Assembly (NCBI GenBank): GCA_965153455.1
Contig: OZ234499.1
Span: forward strand, 4,881,577-4,945,576
DNA length: 64,000 bases
Source of the DNA: Sphagnum compactum
Lineage: Eukaryota > Bryophyta > Sphagnopsida > Sphagnales
Reading direction: 5' to 3'
The notes under the pieces are model-generated. The model ran no database searches, had not been told where the DNA came from, and saw only the letters and a program-made list of their open reading frames with translations. Each line of letters begins with the position of its first letter. Within the stretch, counting starts at the first letter, position 1. The position numbers and the translations under genes were made by a program. Of the stretch, positions 9,991 to 21,084 are shown in pieces.

Positions 9991-11340
9991 GGGGTGGGGC
10001 CTATTTTAAAGTAGGGATCTTGGTGTCCTGATTCCCCCCACTTAGGATTCCCCTTTTGTAGCCGTTTATTTACTGTGCGTACTTTTTTATCCTTTTGGTC
10101 TGCGTGGGTAGATTTTTATTTTCTTCTGCTGCCCTGAATTTCCTCGGCTGGCAGCACCTGTAAAAACTTTCGTCCTGAGTCGGTTTACTGAAGTTACTTC
10201 TTCTACCTAGGGGGGGGGGTGAAAAGTAGTAGTAAGAATGGTAAATAGTAATAAGTAGTAGTAAGTAGTAAGTAGTAAGTAGGAGTAGGAGTATGTATGG
10301 GTTACTCAAGTGGTAGCTTTCTTGTATACCTACGGTGTGTTCTACGTATGTGCCTACTAAATACCATTTAAAAAGAATTAATTAGCAATGATAACAGTGA
10401 TAATATTTATTATAATAAATAATAAATAAATAAATAATAATAATTATTATTATTATTAAACTGTGTGATTTAGTGCACCATCATAATAATTATATGTCTT
10501 TTTTTAAAAAAACCCTGTTTTGTCTGCCTACAAACAAGGGTTACAAAGATTAGTGTAGAAAACATACATGATTATATATGGGGTCTATGGAATAGGCTTT
10601 GTGCCTAGGAATGAAAATAAATAAATAAATAAATAATTAGTTAATTAATTAATCTTTTATAAAGGCTAAATGACCAATCTGATTCTCCAGTGATTTTTTG
10701 GGGTGGTGAATTTTCTCCATTTTTGTGAGTTTTTTTTAATAAAAGAAATATTCTGTGATGAATTCTCTGTTTTTTGAAAAAAAAAAAAAAAGTCTCCTTG
10801 AAATGTTTTTAAAAAAAATAAAAATTGTCACAATTTGCCAAACTACCTACAACATGAAAGGGTGCTGATTATTTTTCTATTTTTCATAATTTTTTGAATA
10901 TTGCCAAATTTGGCTAAATACTCTTCTGAGTGATGGCCACTTGAGCAACATCACAAAATTGAAATAAATAAAAATAAATAAATAAACACCGCTTGTGCTC
11001 CTCATATTAACAAATAGGGTTTTGGCACATTACTAGTGCTGTTTGTTCTCAGTACGATGAATTATTTTTTAAAAATAATAAATAAATAAAAATACATTTG
11101 GGTATTTTTTTTTTTATTTAGGTGGGGACAGAGAGTTCATCTGCTCAAAGGATCCCACTTTGGCTCTGCCAGTTCCACTTGTGATGTGAATCAATGGTCG
11201 GGAACAACTGTAGTGAGTCAACAACGGTGGGGAACAGGTGGTGGGGAACATTGGGAACAACAAGCCGTGACGAGAACATGTTGAGCTAAGCAGGTCACAC
11301 AAGTCTTAGGAGGAGGAGGATTTCTTACACCTAGTCTTGA
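9991..11340. other. AT-rich intergenic DNA with simple repeats
   Basis: No gene. It contains a G9 run at 10210, an AGTA/AGTAGTA microsatellite at 10226-10293, several AAATAA/TTATTA blocks (10405-10460, 10612-10635, 10963-10985) and one copy of the dispersed GATGTAGC family at 10890-10965. Confidence 0.5.
10890..10965 (-). repeat. Dispersed GATGTAGC family, copy A
   Basis: Read on the minus strand, this segment gives CAATTTTGTGATGTTGCTC, AAGTGGCCATCAC and TTTAGCCAAATTTGGC, matching copies near 38.8, 40.4, 46.7 and 56.6 kb in the same order. Confidence 0.6.
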
Positions 11341-11393
11341 AGAGTAGGGGATCTTACACCTATACATTGTAGGTGTAAGATCCCCACTACTCT
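11341..11393. repeat. Hairpin formed by an inverted first satellite unit
   Basis: The left arm (11341-11362) and right arm (11370-11393) pair perfectly over 16 bp next to a 7-base loop, then over six more after a 2-base bulge. The left arm is one inverted copy of the unit that is repeated head-to-tail in the array that follows. Confidence 0.8.
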
Positions 11394-11870
11394 TTAAGGG
11401 ACTTATAGGTGTAAGATCCCCCCTATTCTTAAGGAACTTATAGGTGTAAGATCCTCCTACTCTTAAGGAACTTATAGTTGTAAGATCCATTATTCTTCAT
11501 GAACTTGTAGGTGTAAGATCCCCACTACTCTTTAAGGGACTTATAGGTGTAAGATCCCCCTATTCTTACAGAACTTATAGGTGTAAGATCCCCCTACTCT
11601 TTAAGGGACTTATAGGTGTAAGATCCCCCTATTCTTAAGGAACTTATAGGTGTAAGATCCCCCTACTCTTAAGGAACTTATAAGTGTAAGATCCACTATT
11701 CTTAATGGACTTGTAGGTGTAAGATCCCCCTACTCTTAAGGAACTTATAAGTGTAAGATCCACTATTCTTAATGGACTTGTAGGTGTAAGATCCCCTTAC
11801 TCTTAAGGAACTTATAGGTGTAAGATCCCCTTACTTTTAAGGAACTTATAGGTGTAAGATCCCTCCTCTT
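11370..11870 (+). repeat. 35-bp tandem satellite, about 15 units
   Basis: Head-to-tail units of 34-36 bp with consensus GTGTAAGATCCCCCTACTC then TTAAGGAACTTATAG. About 15 copies of the GTAAGATC core can be counted. Two alternating subtypes occur (CCCCCTACTC and CCACTATTC), suggesting some higher-order duplication. No coding frame is kept. A degenerate relative lies at 43.5-43.8 kb. Confidence 0.9.
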
Positions 11871-11879
11871 TTTTTGTAG

Positions 11880-14800
11880 GAACGAGATTCATTCATGGAT
11901 ATAAAGTTGCCCTCCAAATTACACTAGTAAATTTCTCAAGGTGCTTTGTGGTTTGTTAAGAGTTTTCCAGGCTGAATTTTTTTTTTTTAATCTGATTTGT
12001 TAATTTAGTAATAAAGAGTCTCTTGGTCATGATTTTTAAATATAAATATAAATATTTATTTAATATTTAATATTTAATAATATTATTTTTTAAGAACCTG
12101 TTGTCACAATATGGTTCCTTTAGACTTTTTTTTTCCTTGATATGTGGTGACTTTGCCCCTTTCTTTCCCAAAAAAAAATCCTTTGTACCCTGTTGCTTGG
12201 AACCTTTTTTTCGTTTTGTTTTGGGTTGCCATGGTATGAAATTTCACCAAAGACCCCCCAAAATTATTATTTTAAATTAAATAGCTTTAAATATATATAT
12301 ATATTGCTCATGGTTTGGCCTACCATTTAGAAAGCATTAAAAGAAAAGAAAAGCAAAAAAAAAAAAAAAAAAAAAGAAAGAAAAAAAGAAAAAAAGCTAT
12401 GGTCATTGCACAACAACCACTCTTGAGGGTTGGATGAATGATTATAACAAATGCAATTGAAGCAAACCATTTTTTAATTTTTGGGTGTGTGGTTTAGCAA
12501 ACCCTAGTGAAGAACTTTTGAATGTCCAACAATAACCATAGTACCTTTTCAGGTTTGGCACTTGGGGTGCCAAATAATTAGTTTATTTTTTTCAAAAAAT
12601 TCACTTTTGGCATTAAGAAAATAACTTATGAAATTATGGCAATAAAATACAATACAAGCAGCTTCTTTTTGGTAGGTTTCTCTTGACTCTGAACCCTCTA
12701 AACATAATGAGACCTTTTACAACCTTTGTTTTTGTTTTTCTTTTTCTTTTTTAATTTAATTTTAATTTTAATTTTTATGATTTGCTTCTTTTTGCAGAAA
12801 TAATGAGACATAAGAATGTTCCATAAAATTATAGCATAGAGAAATGCTGTCGATTATTGGATGGATATTCAATTATTATAGAATGGGGGATTGACCTGAA
12901 GCAAGAAGCTCTTTGGGTTTCCACCAATTTTTGTATTTTTCCTTTCTTTGTTATTTCCTTAAACCTCCACATTTCAAATAGATAATTTCCAATAACTTAA
13001 ATTTAATTAATTAATTTTTTAAAAAAACTAATTTAATTATCACCGAACATGAAAATGTACTATAATATTTGAAAGTTGTGGAGAGTTGTTCAAAGGGGGG
13101 CTTTTTTGGGAGGGAAAATAAAACCTTGGTTGGTGTAAAGCTAAAATTTGGGGAGGAACTTGTGACCTCAATATTGGGCAATACAATCTCGTGCTCACTA
13201 ATTCAATTGGGAACTTAAGAAGGAGGGGGAGGAGGATTCCAACATTGTTATTTATTCTTCAACACAAGACCAATTGTTGGATCTCTTCTTCATGACCAAA
13301 ATTTGTGTGCAACACAAGCATGGTATTTGTGTGGGTCATATAATTTCATCGCCCAAGAGGTGTGTTGGTCATGTTGTGCCCCAAAATTCTTGAGTGACGA
13401 GTGATCCGATACTTGAATGAAGATTTTCTATAACCATTGTCAAAGACCAAGTTGTAGTTTAAATTTTCATGTGATTTTTTTAGTAAAAATTTCCATAACA
13501 ACAAAACAGAACAATTTCTTTGTTTTTGCTCTTCCAATTTCATCATTGAAAAGACCTTCAAAATGGAAAGGTTTTAGCTGCTCTCTGGTCTTTGTTTCCA
13601 ACATAGTTCATAACTTTTGGAAACATAATAATGTGAGGTTTTTGAACAAGGAGGGAGATAAATGTAAAATTTGCAATGTTGTTTAAATTCATGTGAAAAC
13701 ATTAGTTGCAATTCATTGGGGGTGAAAACATCTCCACCCAGAAACTCTATTTGGGCCTCTATGGGAATTTGCCAATCAACAACAGTTATTTTCTTTTTGT
13801 TGGGCTTTTACAACTCACTCTATCTAGTGCATACTTAGCAAGTCATGATTGAGTTTGACACTCTTTAAAGGCTGTACACTTCATCCAAAGTACTATGTGT
13901 AAAAGGCCATTTTATTGCTGCCATTGGAGATGCCCCAAGACCAACAAATCATGAGTTGATGTAAAGCTAAGTGGTGTGCTCAATCTTTCTTTAGGAATAG
14001 GAGGCATTGTAGAGCTTTATATAGTACCTTGTTGGATGCATTTTGTGCATACCCAGAGCCACATCCATGTGGCTTCTGAAATCATGCCAGTAGAGCTTGC
14101 ATGGGTTCAAACTGATCCTATTCTCACTTCAAACCCAAAACCCAAAACCCAAAAACCCCATCATTCTTAAAAAGACACTATCTGTCTGATCCATCTCTTC
14201 TAGTAGCCACCAAGGTTAACATAATTGATGGATAAGGTAACTACACCCTAAATGGACAGTGCCCCTTCTCGGTCACTGATTGTTGTGCCTAAAATTGCGG
14301 CTAATCGAACTTTAATTAATCATATATACGAAAACAGCCAAAAACGGATTAATCCAGACCACTTATTTTCATGTTATGGGCCCATTGAGAGTGTTAATCA
14401 CCTTCATTAAGCCACCAATTCAATCTGCATTAAACTGCAAAAGAAGCATCTCTGCTACAATTTGGTATTTGTTTAATGGCAACATTGTGACACAATATCA
14501 TTCACAAGGCAATTACAATTGAGTCAGGCATTGTTTACAATATGAATTTCTCGCAAAAATTAATCAATCCAGTATTGTGCATGGAATGTGAAAAGAATTG
14601 TCCATTCTGTAGACACAGGTAAACAACTTTGTGTATTCATGTGCATGTTTTATGTGACTGCTGCAATAAAGAAGGATTTTTGTGATCATGAATCACCTTG
14701 TGTGTGAGAGTCAAAGGTTTCAATTGCTTTCTAACATGGATTTGGAGGGATCGTTGTGTGATGAGAGTAATGAAGACTTAGAGTCTAATTCGAATGAGGA

Positions 14801-15485
14801 TAAAGGTTTAAAATATGAGTGTGCACATCAAGAAAAATCACCGCCTCCAATTGTGATTTAATGCTTAGATCTGAGAGGTTGAACAATCAAGAGACTCACA
14901 GCTAGCTACAATCAAGCCAGGCAAGTAGCTGATACAATGTGTTAATTCTACAAGCACACCCCATGTGCAGCTATTCTACTAGGGATAGATTGATTCAAGT
15001 TTCAAACCAAAACCACAATGGTGGGTTCTAGTGCACCGTGGAAGTTCCAAACTACAACCAACAAGGTGATGAGAATGCCGACTCTTCTACTAGCTAACCA
15101 ACATGTACACAAAGACATATTTTTTTCAACAAACACCTCATGGGTCAAGGAACATATCAATAGGCAAACTTGCAAGTCAATATAAGAGGAGGAAAAAGGT
15201 GATAGAAAATGACAATGGAAATGATGTTAGATTAAGGTAGAAATTGAAATTGTCGAGGTTGGTTGTAAGATCCACACCATTAGTTGAATGTCGAATGTGC
15301 CTACCACACTGGTACATAGCCATATGTATGGACTTACATAATCTAAAAAAATAGGGAAAGCTAGAATGTTACACAAAAAAAGGATAATTTGGTCCTTTAT
15401 GTGAAAAAGATGCAAGTGATTGGACATTTGTGTACACTTGCACAACTTTGATTAAAAGTAGTAAAAATTACACAAGAGAAAAACA
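11880..15485. other. AT-rich intergenic DNA
   Basis: No gene supported. It contains homopolymer and A-rich runs (12350-12395), ATATAT at 12290-12303 and a telomere-like AAACCC string at 14131-14159. The open stretches at 13346-13686 fall on both strands in AT-rich DNA and show no recognisable domain. Confidence 0.5.
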
Positions 15486-16780
15486 CATCACTTAAGAATA
15501 GGATTCCGAGATGCGGGTGGTTCAAGTGGTTTAGAAGGTGTCTTCATGCCATGTCAATGAGGGTTGCCTAAGGTCTAGAGGTTGGATGCGCAAAGGGCCT
15601 TTATCTAGGAAATGCTACATCTTTCTACGCTAATTTAATAGAAGCATACAATGCACACCATTACCAACCAACTCAAATTTGGAATTGTGATGAATAAGGT
15701 GTTTTAAGCAAGTCAAAACAAAGGCACACTTGTTCTAGCTCAAATTTGTGCATTTGATTACACCAAACAAGAGAAAATGGTTGTTTATGTTGTCTTGCAT
15801 CAATGTAACAAGAAAATCATTTTCAATTTTTTTCTTTTTTTTGAGGTAAATAATTTCGTTAAAACTTTATGGAGAGGTGCGAATTTGATGCAACGATGGC
15901 TATGCAACCAAAAACATGGATGATTGCCTACATTTTTTTTGACACTTGAGTTGGTTTCACATTTCATAACATTTGTTCAGACATGTGACAAAGAACTTTG
16001 TAACATAAATCAACATTTGTTAATTCCGGATGGCCATAATTCCCATGTCATGATTGATGTTGTGCACAAGGCCAAGGGGGTGGGGTTGGATTTGATCACT
16101 TTGCCATCACACATTAGCCATGTGCCTTAAAGCCTTTCAATGTTATATCTTTCAAATTGTTCAAAATCACGTTCAAAGCATACAAGGATGTCTAGACACT
16201 AGTGAACAAAGGGAAGGGTGTTGGAAAAGAAGATTTGGCACGATGGGTTTCCCTAGCTCTTAAAAATACATTGACCCCACAAAACATTTGTAAAGGTTTC
16301 AAAACAACTAGAATTTGGACTCTGAATCCAAAAACTATGTTAGGCAAGATGTAACAATACAAAAACACCTAATTTGGATTTTAAAGAAGTTGATTTGCAT
16401 GTTGAAGAGAATTTGGGCAAATCAAACCTTTCCAATGACATTGTCTACCATTATTTTGTCGGGATTGAAGGGTCTGATTGTGACCCACCACTTGAAGCTA
16501 ATAGTCCATGCCCAAATGGTAATGGAAATTTTTCACAACCATTGCCAAAAAAGTCCACAACATCCAAGACCCATTGGTGCACAATAACCACATTGATCAA
16601 TTTCTAACCCTACCTAAAGCCCCCATCCGAATCCAAGTGGAAGGTTTCAATTGAAAAGCCACTCATAGATTACTCCAAATCAATTATGATGACGCATTAT
16701 TAAATTGGTCACTAAGACCTATATACAAGCATGCATGAGACACACAAGAGATGAAGCAAGAATAAGAATAATTAATGATG
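15486..16780 (+). pseudogene. Pogo/Tigger-like DDE transposase pseudogene
   Basis: The decayed frame reads, in order: a CENP-B-type helix-turn-helix segment (15500-15600: CGWFKWFRR, then SMRVA and GLEVG); IWNCDE near 15688 with the first catalytic Asp, followed by a stop; CEFDATMAMQPK near 15878-15915; LLIPDGHNSHV at about 16018-16050 with the second catalytic Asp; then LPSHISHVP. After a frameshift near 16130 it continues as KPFNVISFKLFK, KEDLARWVSLALK and GFKTTRIWTL. The expected QPLDV block is KPFNV, so the third catalytic Asp is Asn. A C-terminal piece (PLIDYSKSI) is visible near 16650-16685. Multiple stops and frameshifts make it inactive. DDE_1-type transposases of this form are common in plants. 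Terminal inverted repeats were not found. Confidence 0.82.
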
Positions 16781-17054
16781 CAAGTTCAAGGTTTTTATAC
16801 ATGAAGAAGAGACGATCACCAAGAGTGTCTTTGGAGTTTCAAACAATCACAACTATTAGCATCTTGAATATGTAATCCTACAAATTTATAACCAAGTTAT
16901 AATACTTTTCCTATAGGATTACATATACATGTTCCATAAGAATTAAGGTTTCTTCATCATTTCTTTCCAACATGAATTAGGGTTTCATCACTTTCTCTTG
17001 GATCGATGTTGGAAGTTGCGTAATGATTTACCTGTTCAACATTCTCTATGTTGT

Positions 17055-17545
17055 GTATCTCTTTCTTGAATTGATTGTTGATTTGCTCGTAGAATTGTGG
17101 AACTTCTTCAAATCCAAGCATTTTCATGCAATGTTCATTTTAAGTTTACTCAAACTCTTAATGAATATGTCAGCTACAATAATCTTTATGGGAATATATT
17201 GAAGCTTAATCAAGTTGTTTTGAACTTGTTTTCTGATGAAATGATATTGTATATCTATGTGTGTTTACTTCTGTCATGGAATTTTGGATTTGATGCCAAA
17301 GCAAAAGAACTTTGATTATCTCCAAAAAATGTGGTAAGGTTTTTTTGAACAAAACCCAGGTCTTCAAGTAGTCTCCTGAGCCAAATTGCTTATGATACAA
17401 CTTTGGATAATGCCATGTATTTAGATTCAGTGCTAGAGACGGCTACAACACGTTGCTTCTTACTTGCCCAGGTTACAACTCCTCCTATAAGGATGAAATG
17501 GGTGACAACAAATTAAGGTAAAGTACATAATCTTGGGACAACTTG
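17055..17545 (-). pseudogene. Copia RNase H fragment
   Basis: The minus strand reads GGVVTWASKKQRVVAVSSTE, SKYMALSKVV, IWLRRLLEDLGFVQK and FFGDNQSSFALASNP, then FHDRSKHT. This is the C-terminal RNase H of Ty1/Copia polyprotein (consensus TWxSKKQ.VVALSSTEAEY...CDNxSAIxLAxNP.FH.RTKHI). The conserved Glu of STEAEY is retained in STESKY and the Asp in GDNQS. Stop codons occur in the frame. It continues the fragment at 18060-18472 after about 500 bp of unrelated AT-rich DNA. Confidence 0.82.
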
Positions 17546-18059
17546 TTGGATTATCAATCATGAGCCATGGAATAAATTATAAATGAATAATATATGAAAA
17601 GGACTCAAAAAAAATAATTATATGTGATATGATCACGTTGTGTGAATTTCATGAATAGATTTTGAGTTACCATAACATGTTGGACTTTTGAAATGCTAAA
17701 AACCCTACATCACAATTCATATCATATGATTATCGACTCATTATATTTACTAAAATGTTTAGTTGATTGAGTTTTTTGACATAGAAAATAGTGCGATGCC
17801 ATTGACATAAAAGAAGACGATTTTGAAAGATTTTGAAAACCATAAATTGAGATATACAATGAAATATGGTTTTTTTTATAAATCATTTATTCATTTGAAT
17901 TAATAATTCAACTTCTCATTTTTTAAATGTAAATTTTTGATATAATTATCTACCATTGATAAAATCTAAAAATAATTTTTTTTTATTTAGCCTTGCCATA
18001 TGACTTGTGCAATATAATTTATTTTATTACAGTGTAATATGAACTTTTATTTTAACATT
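17546..18059. other. AT-rich insertion splitting the Copia RNase H
   Basis: This stretch separates two parts of the same RNase H domain and has no coding signal of its own. Its exact ends and any target duplication could not be resolved because the Copia sequence at both edges has decayed. Confidence 0.4.
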
Positions 18060-18472
18060 AATATGGACTCCACATATGCCAAAAAATATTATACCTTAAT
18101 GTGTTTTCACCGAAACAGTAACTGTAAGTGGAACAATGCATGCTGATATCACCACCATAATCAACATCTGAATAACCAATTAAGGTACCATTAAACTCAC
18201 ATTTTTGGTATTTCATGCATTTGTGTAAAGTGGAATTTATGTGTCGCAAAACACACTTGATAGCTTTTCAATGAATTTCTCTAGGATCACTTAGAAATTG
18301 GGCAAGACACCCAATTGAATAAGACCGGTCAAAGCTTGTCTAAATGAAAACATGCATGCCAACAACTTGTGAATATGGAACTATTTCCATCAAAAGATGT
18401 TCTATTTCAGTTGTGGGGCAATAATTTTTAATCAATTTGAGGCCTACTTCTAGTGGTGTGAAGATGTGATTG
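18060..18472 (-). pseudogene. Copia fragment: end of RT and start of RNase H
   Basis: The minus strand reads TPLEVGLKLIKNYCPTTEIE just after the CACTA insertion, then a degraded connection region (LAQFLSDPREIH, LRHIN) and LIGYSDVDYGGDISMHCST, the typical start of Copia RNase H (GYSDADYGGD...RRSTSGY). It joins directly to 21085-21160 once the CACTA element is removed. Confidence 0.85.
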
Positions 18473-20252
18473 CACTAGTAGAAATTGGCCAAAATGTAAC
18501 CAATCTCTTTGTAACTACATGCGACTATCAGTTATTTGCAACTACATTTGGACATTTTTGCAATTATTTCTTATGTTGGTCATATTTGCAACTACAGTGC
18601 AACTAATTTGCAACTATTTTGGTGTTCATCCTTCCATGTGAACAACATTTAGTTTAGTTTTCATCCAAGAAGAACAATTTATGTCCCATTAGTTGCAAAT
18701 GTGACCAATTTAGTTGTAACCTTAAAAGTATACAAAGGTATATTTTGTGAATTTTAAAGAATATAATTGGGTGTACTAGGATTTATAAATGTATATTTTG
18801 AATGTATACGAACAACCATATTAGATGTGTATTCAAATATTATTATTATCATAAATGGCCTCGATATTATGGTTACATTAAATGGTATATATTTTGAGTA
18901 TATCAAAATTGTACATAAGATATTTGTTAAATATATTGTGCCCATATTACAAGTTTATCCAAACCATTTTATTATACCTCTTAAAATTATTACAAATGAC
19001 ATTTATTATTCTTTGTATTAATATTATATTATATATTTATATTAATTACATGTAATAAAAAACTAACTTTTAATATTATCTTTAACTAAAATTTAAAAAC
19101 AGTAATATTTTATTACATAATGATCATAATGATGATGATGATGATGATGATGATATTAGAATGATAAGAAAAATAATTCTATAATTACTGAAATAATTAT
19201 TAAAATTTTAATATATTATTACATTATTATTAAATTCTTTTCAAATGACTAATGTACTTATTACGAATTAACTTTTATTTATTAAAAAAATGAAAATTTA
19301 ATTATAGTAAATCATAATGGTTCTAACAAGTGACATATAATAATAATAAATAAAAAATAGCTAACCTAGGCTAGCGACAAATTACATTATTGTTATTATT
19401 ATTAGAAGTAATATATTAATATAACAATTACTAGGAAATATTAATATATAGTTTTAAGTTTTTGTATTTAAAATTTATAGTTGATATTTATAAATTATTA
19501 ATAAGTTTATGACTATAATCATTTACTAATATATAATTTTTATTTTCAGTTTTATTATTTTATAATAATTACTGTATAATTAGAACGGAAACCTAATAAA
19601 TTATTATACAAATGCAGAAATTATTTTCGAAGGAAAATTATACTTATTAAAAATATAAAATATTATAGTTCATAAATAGATTCAATGAGTGAATTAATAA
19701 TATGAATAATGAAAATAAAATAGTTAACCTTGGCTACCAACTAGCTACAATAATAATTGAATTAATGTTATTTTTACTATTAAATATTTACTTATATATT
19801 TTTATTAACTATATAAATGAAAATAATAATGGGAGTAATTATAATAAAATAGTTAGCCTAGGCTAGGTTTTAATTATATTATTAGATATAAAAAACCTAG
19901 TAGTCAATATTTATAATTAATAGTTATGAATAATTAAATACTGAATATTTCAGTTAATATATAATTATAATTAAATAAGATTATTGTTTATCTAACTAAT
20001 AAATTAATTAATATTTATTAATAATATAATTAATTCAGTAATAATAAAATATTGATAATTATTACTATAAAAAATTAGTTAGTTGGATAGTTTATAAAGT
20101 GAATTAGTTAATTTCTAGTTTAGTTGTTAATTAATTAATTAACAATTTTATTAATTTATTTTTTAATATTTTATTCATTAAATAATTAATAATTTTATTA
20201 GTTAATTAGTTAACTAATTAAGTGTCACTTATTTATTTAATTATATATTTTT

Positions 20253-20389
20253 TAAGGATGGGAATGATAGCCAAAACGTATGGGATAAACTTTTTAGTTG
20301 CAAGTCGTTTGCAACTGAACATTTTTAGTCACAAACGACTTGTAACTAGAAAGTTTATCCCATATGTTTTGGCTTTCATTCCCATCTTG
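20253..20389. repeat. Long near-perfect foldback inside the CACTA element
   Basis: Arms of about 60 bp (20253-20316 and 20327-20389) are inverted copies with few mismatches and a loop of about 10 bases. They share GGGAATGA..GCCAAAACRTATGGGATAAAC and the subterminal TAGTTRCAAGTCGTTTG motif. Flanking TATATT and AGTATATA extend the symmetry. A transcript would form a long hairpin. Confidence 0.85.
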
Positions 20390-20479
20390 AAAAGTATATA
20401 AACAAGGTGTTTTATCCTACATTTACATATTAAAATAGATGGGCATATGGGATGAGTCATTAAATATGACTTGACCTAA

Positions 20480-20665
20480 AATAAAATGTACTTACACCTA
20501 ACTACCTACTTCCCTAACTTGCCTACCTACTTTTTTACCTACCTATCTACTTACCTAAGTAGGTATTTGGCCTAGGTAGGTAAATAGGTCCTATCTAGAT
20601 AGGTGTTGAACCTAAATGGGTAAGTAGGTATATAGGTAGGTACCTAGTGCAACCTACATACCTAA
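20480..20665. repeat. CTAC/GTAG-rich imperfect palindrome
   Basis: CTACCTAC-type sequence on the left turns into GTAGGTAGG-type sequence on the right around 20555-20575 (CTAAGTAGG..CCTAGGTAGG). It is a simple-sequence inverted repeat within the CACTA interior. Confidence 0.7.
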
Positions 20666-21084
20666 ATATTGATTTAAATTTAATTTGGAAAAATTCAATT
20701 AATATGCCACGTGGCAAATTTTTATTACACCACGTGTCACAATCTAAACCATTTAAACATAAAAACGAAACATCTTAGATTATTTCAAAATAATAATAAA
20801 ATATTTTTAATTATTAAGAGTTGGGACACGTGGCAACACATAACTTGTTCCCATTGTTCACAAAAAAAGTCGCATCTTAGTTGCAAATGACAATACGTAT
20901 ATGACTAGTCAAAGTATGAAAGCGTATTTTGTTGACTTTTTTTTCATCCAAAATTCGTTGTCGTTTGCGACTAGTGTCAATGCGACTTGTCCAACGCGAC
21001 TATTAAGATTTTAGTTGCAAATGTTGCTTGCAACTAAAAATTAGTCGCATGGACCAGTCGCAAAATGGCCATTTTCTACTAGTG

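Larger units (their letters stand above)
18473..21084. mobile_element. Non-autonomous CACTA (CMC/EnSpm) transposon, complete ends
   Basis: The left end begins CACTAGTAGAAATTGGCC and the right end, reversed, begins CACTAGTAGAAAATGGCC. Both are flanked by TTG (18470-18472 and 21085-21087), the 3-bp target duplication expected for this superfamily. Subterminal regions are crowded with TTTGCAACTA/TAGTTGCAA motifs in both orientations, the usual transposase-binding arrangement. The 2.6-kb interior is extremely AT-rich, has no transposase frame, and carries a (GAT)n run at 19131-19153, a long foldback and a CTAC/GTAG-rich palindrome. It splits a Copia coding frame that rejoins in phase-compatible sequence across the site. 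It would need a transposase supplied elsewhere. Confidence 0.92.

Noticed and set aside
11300-11880. CRISPR-like array
   Set aside because: The 35-bp units are contiguous with no unique spacers, and the context is a plant nuclear genome; it is a satellite.
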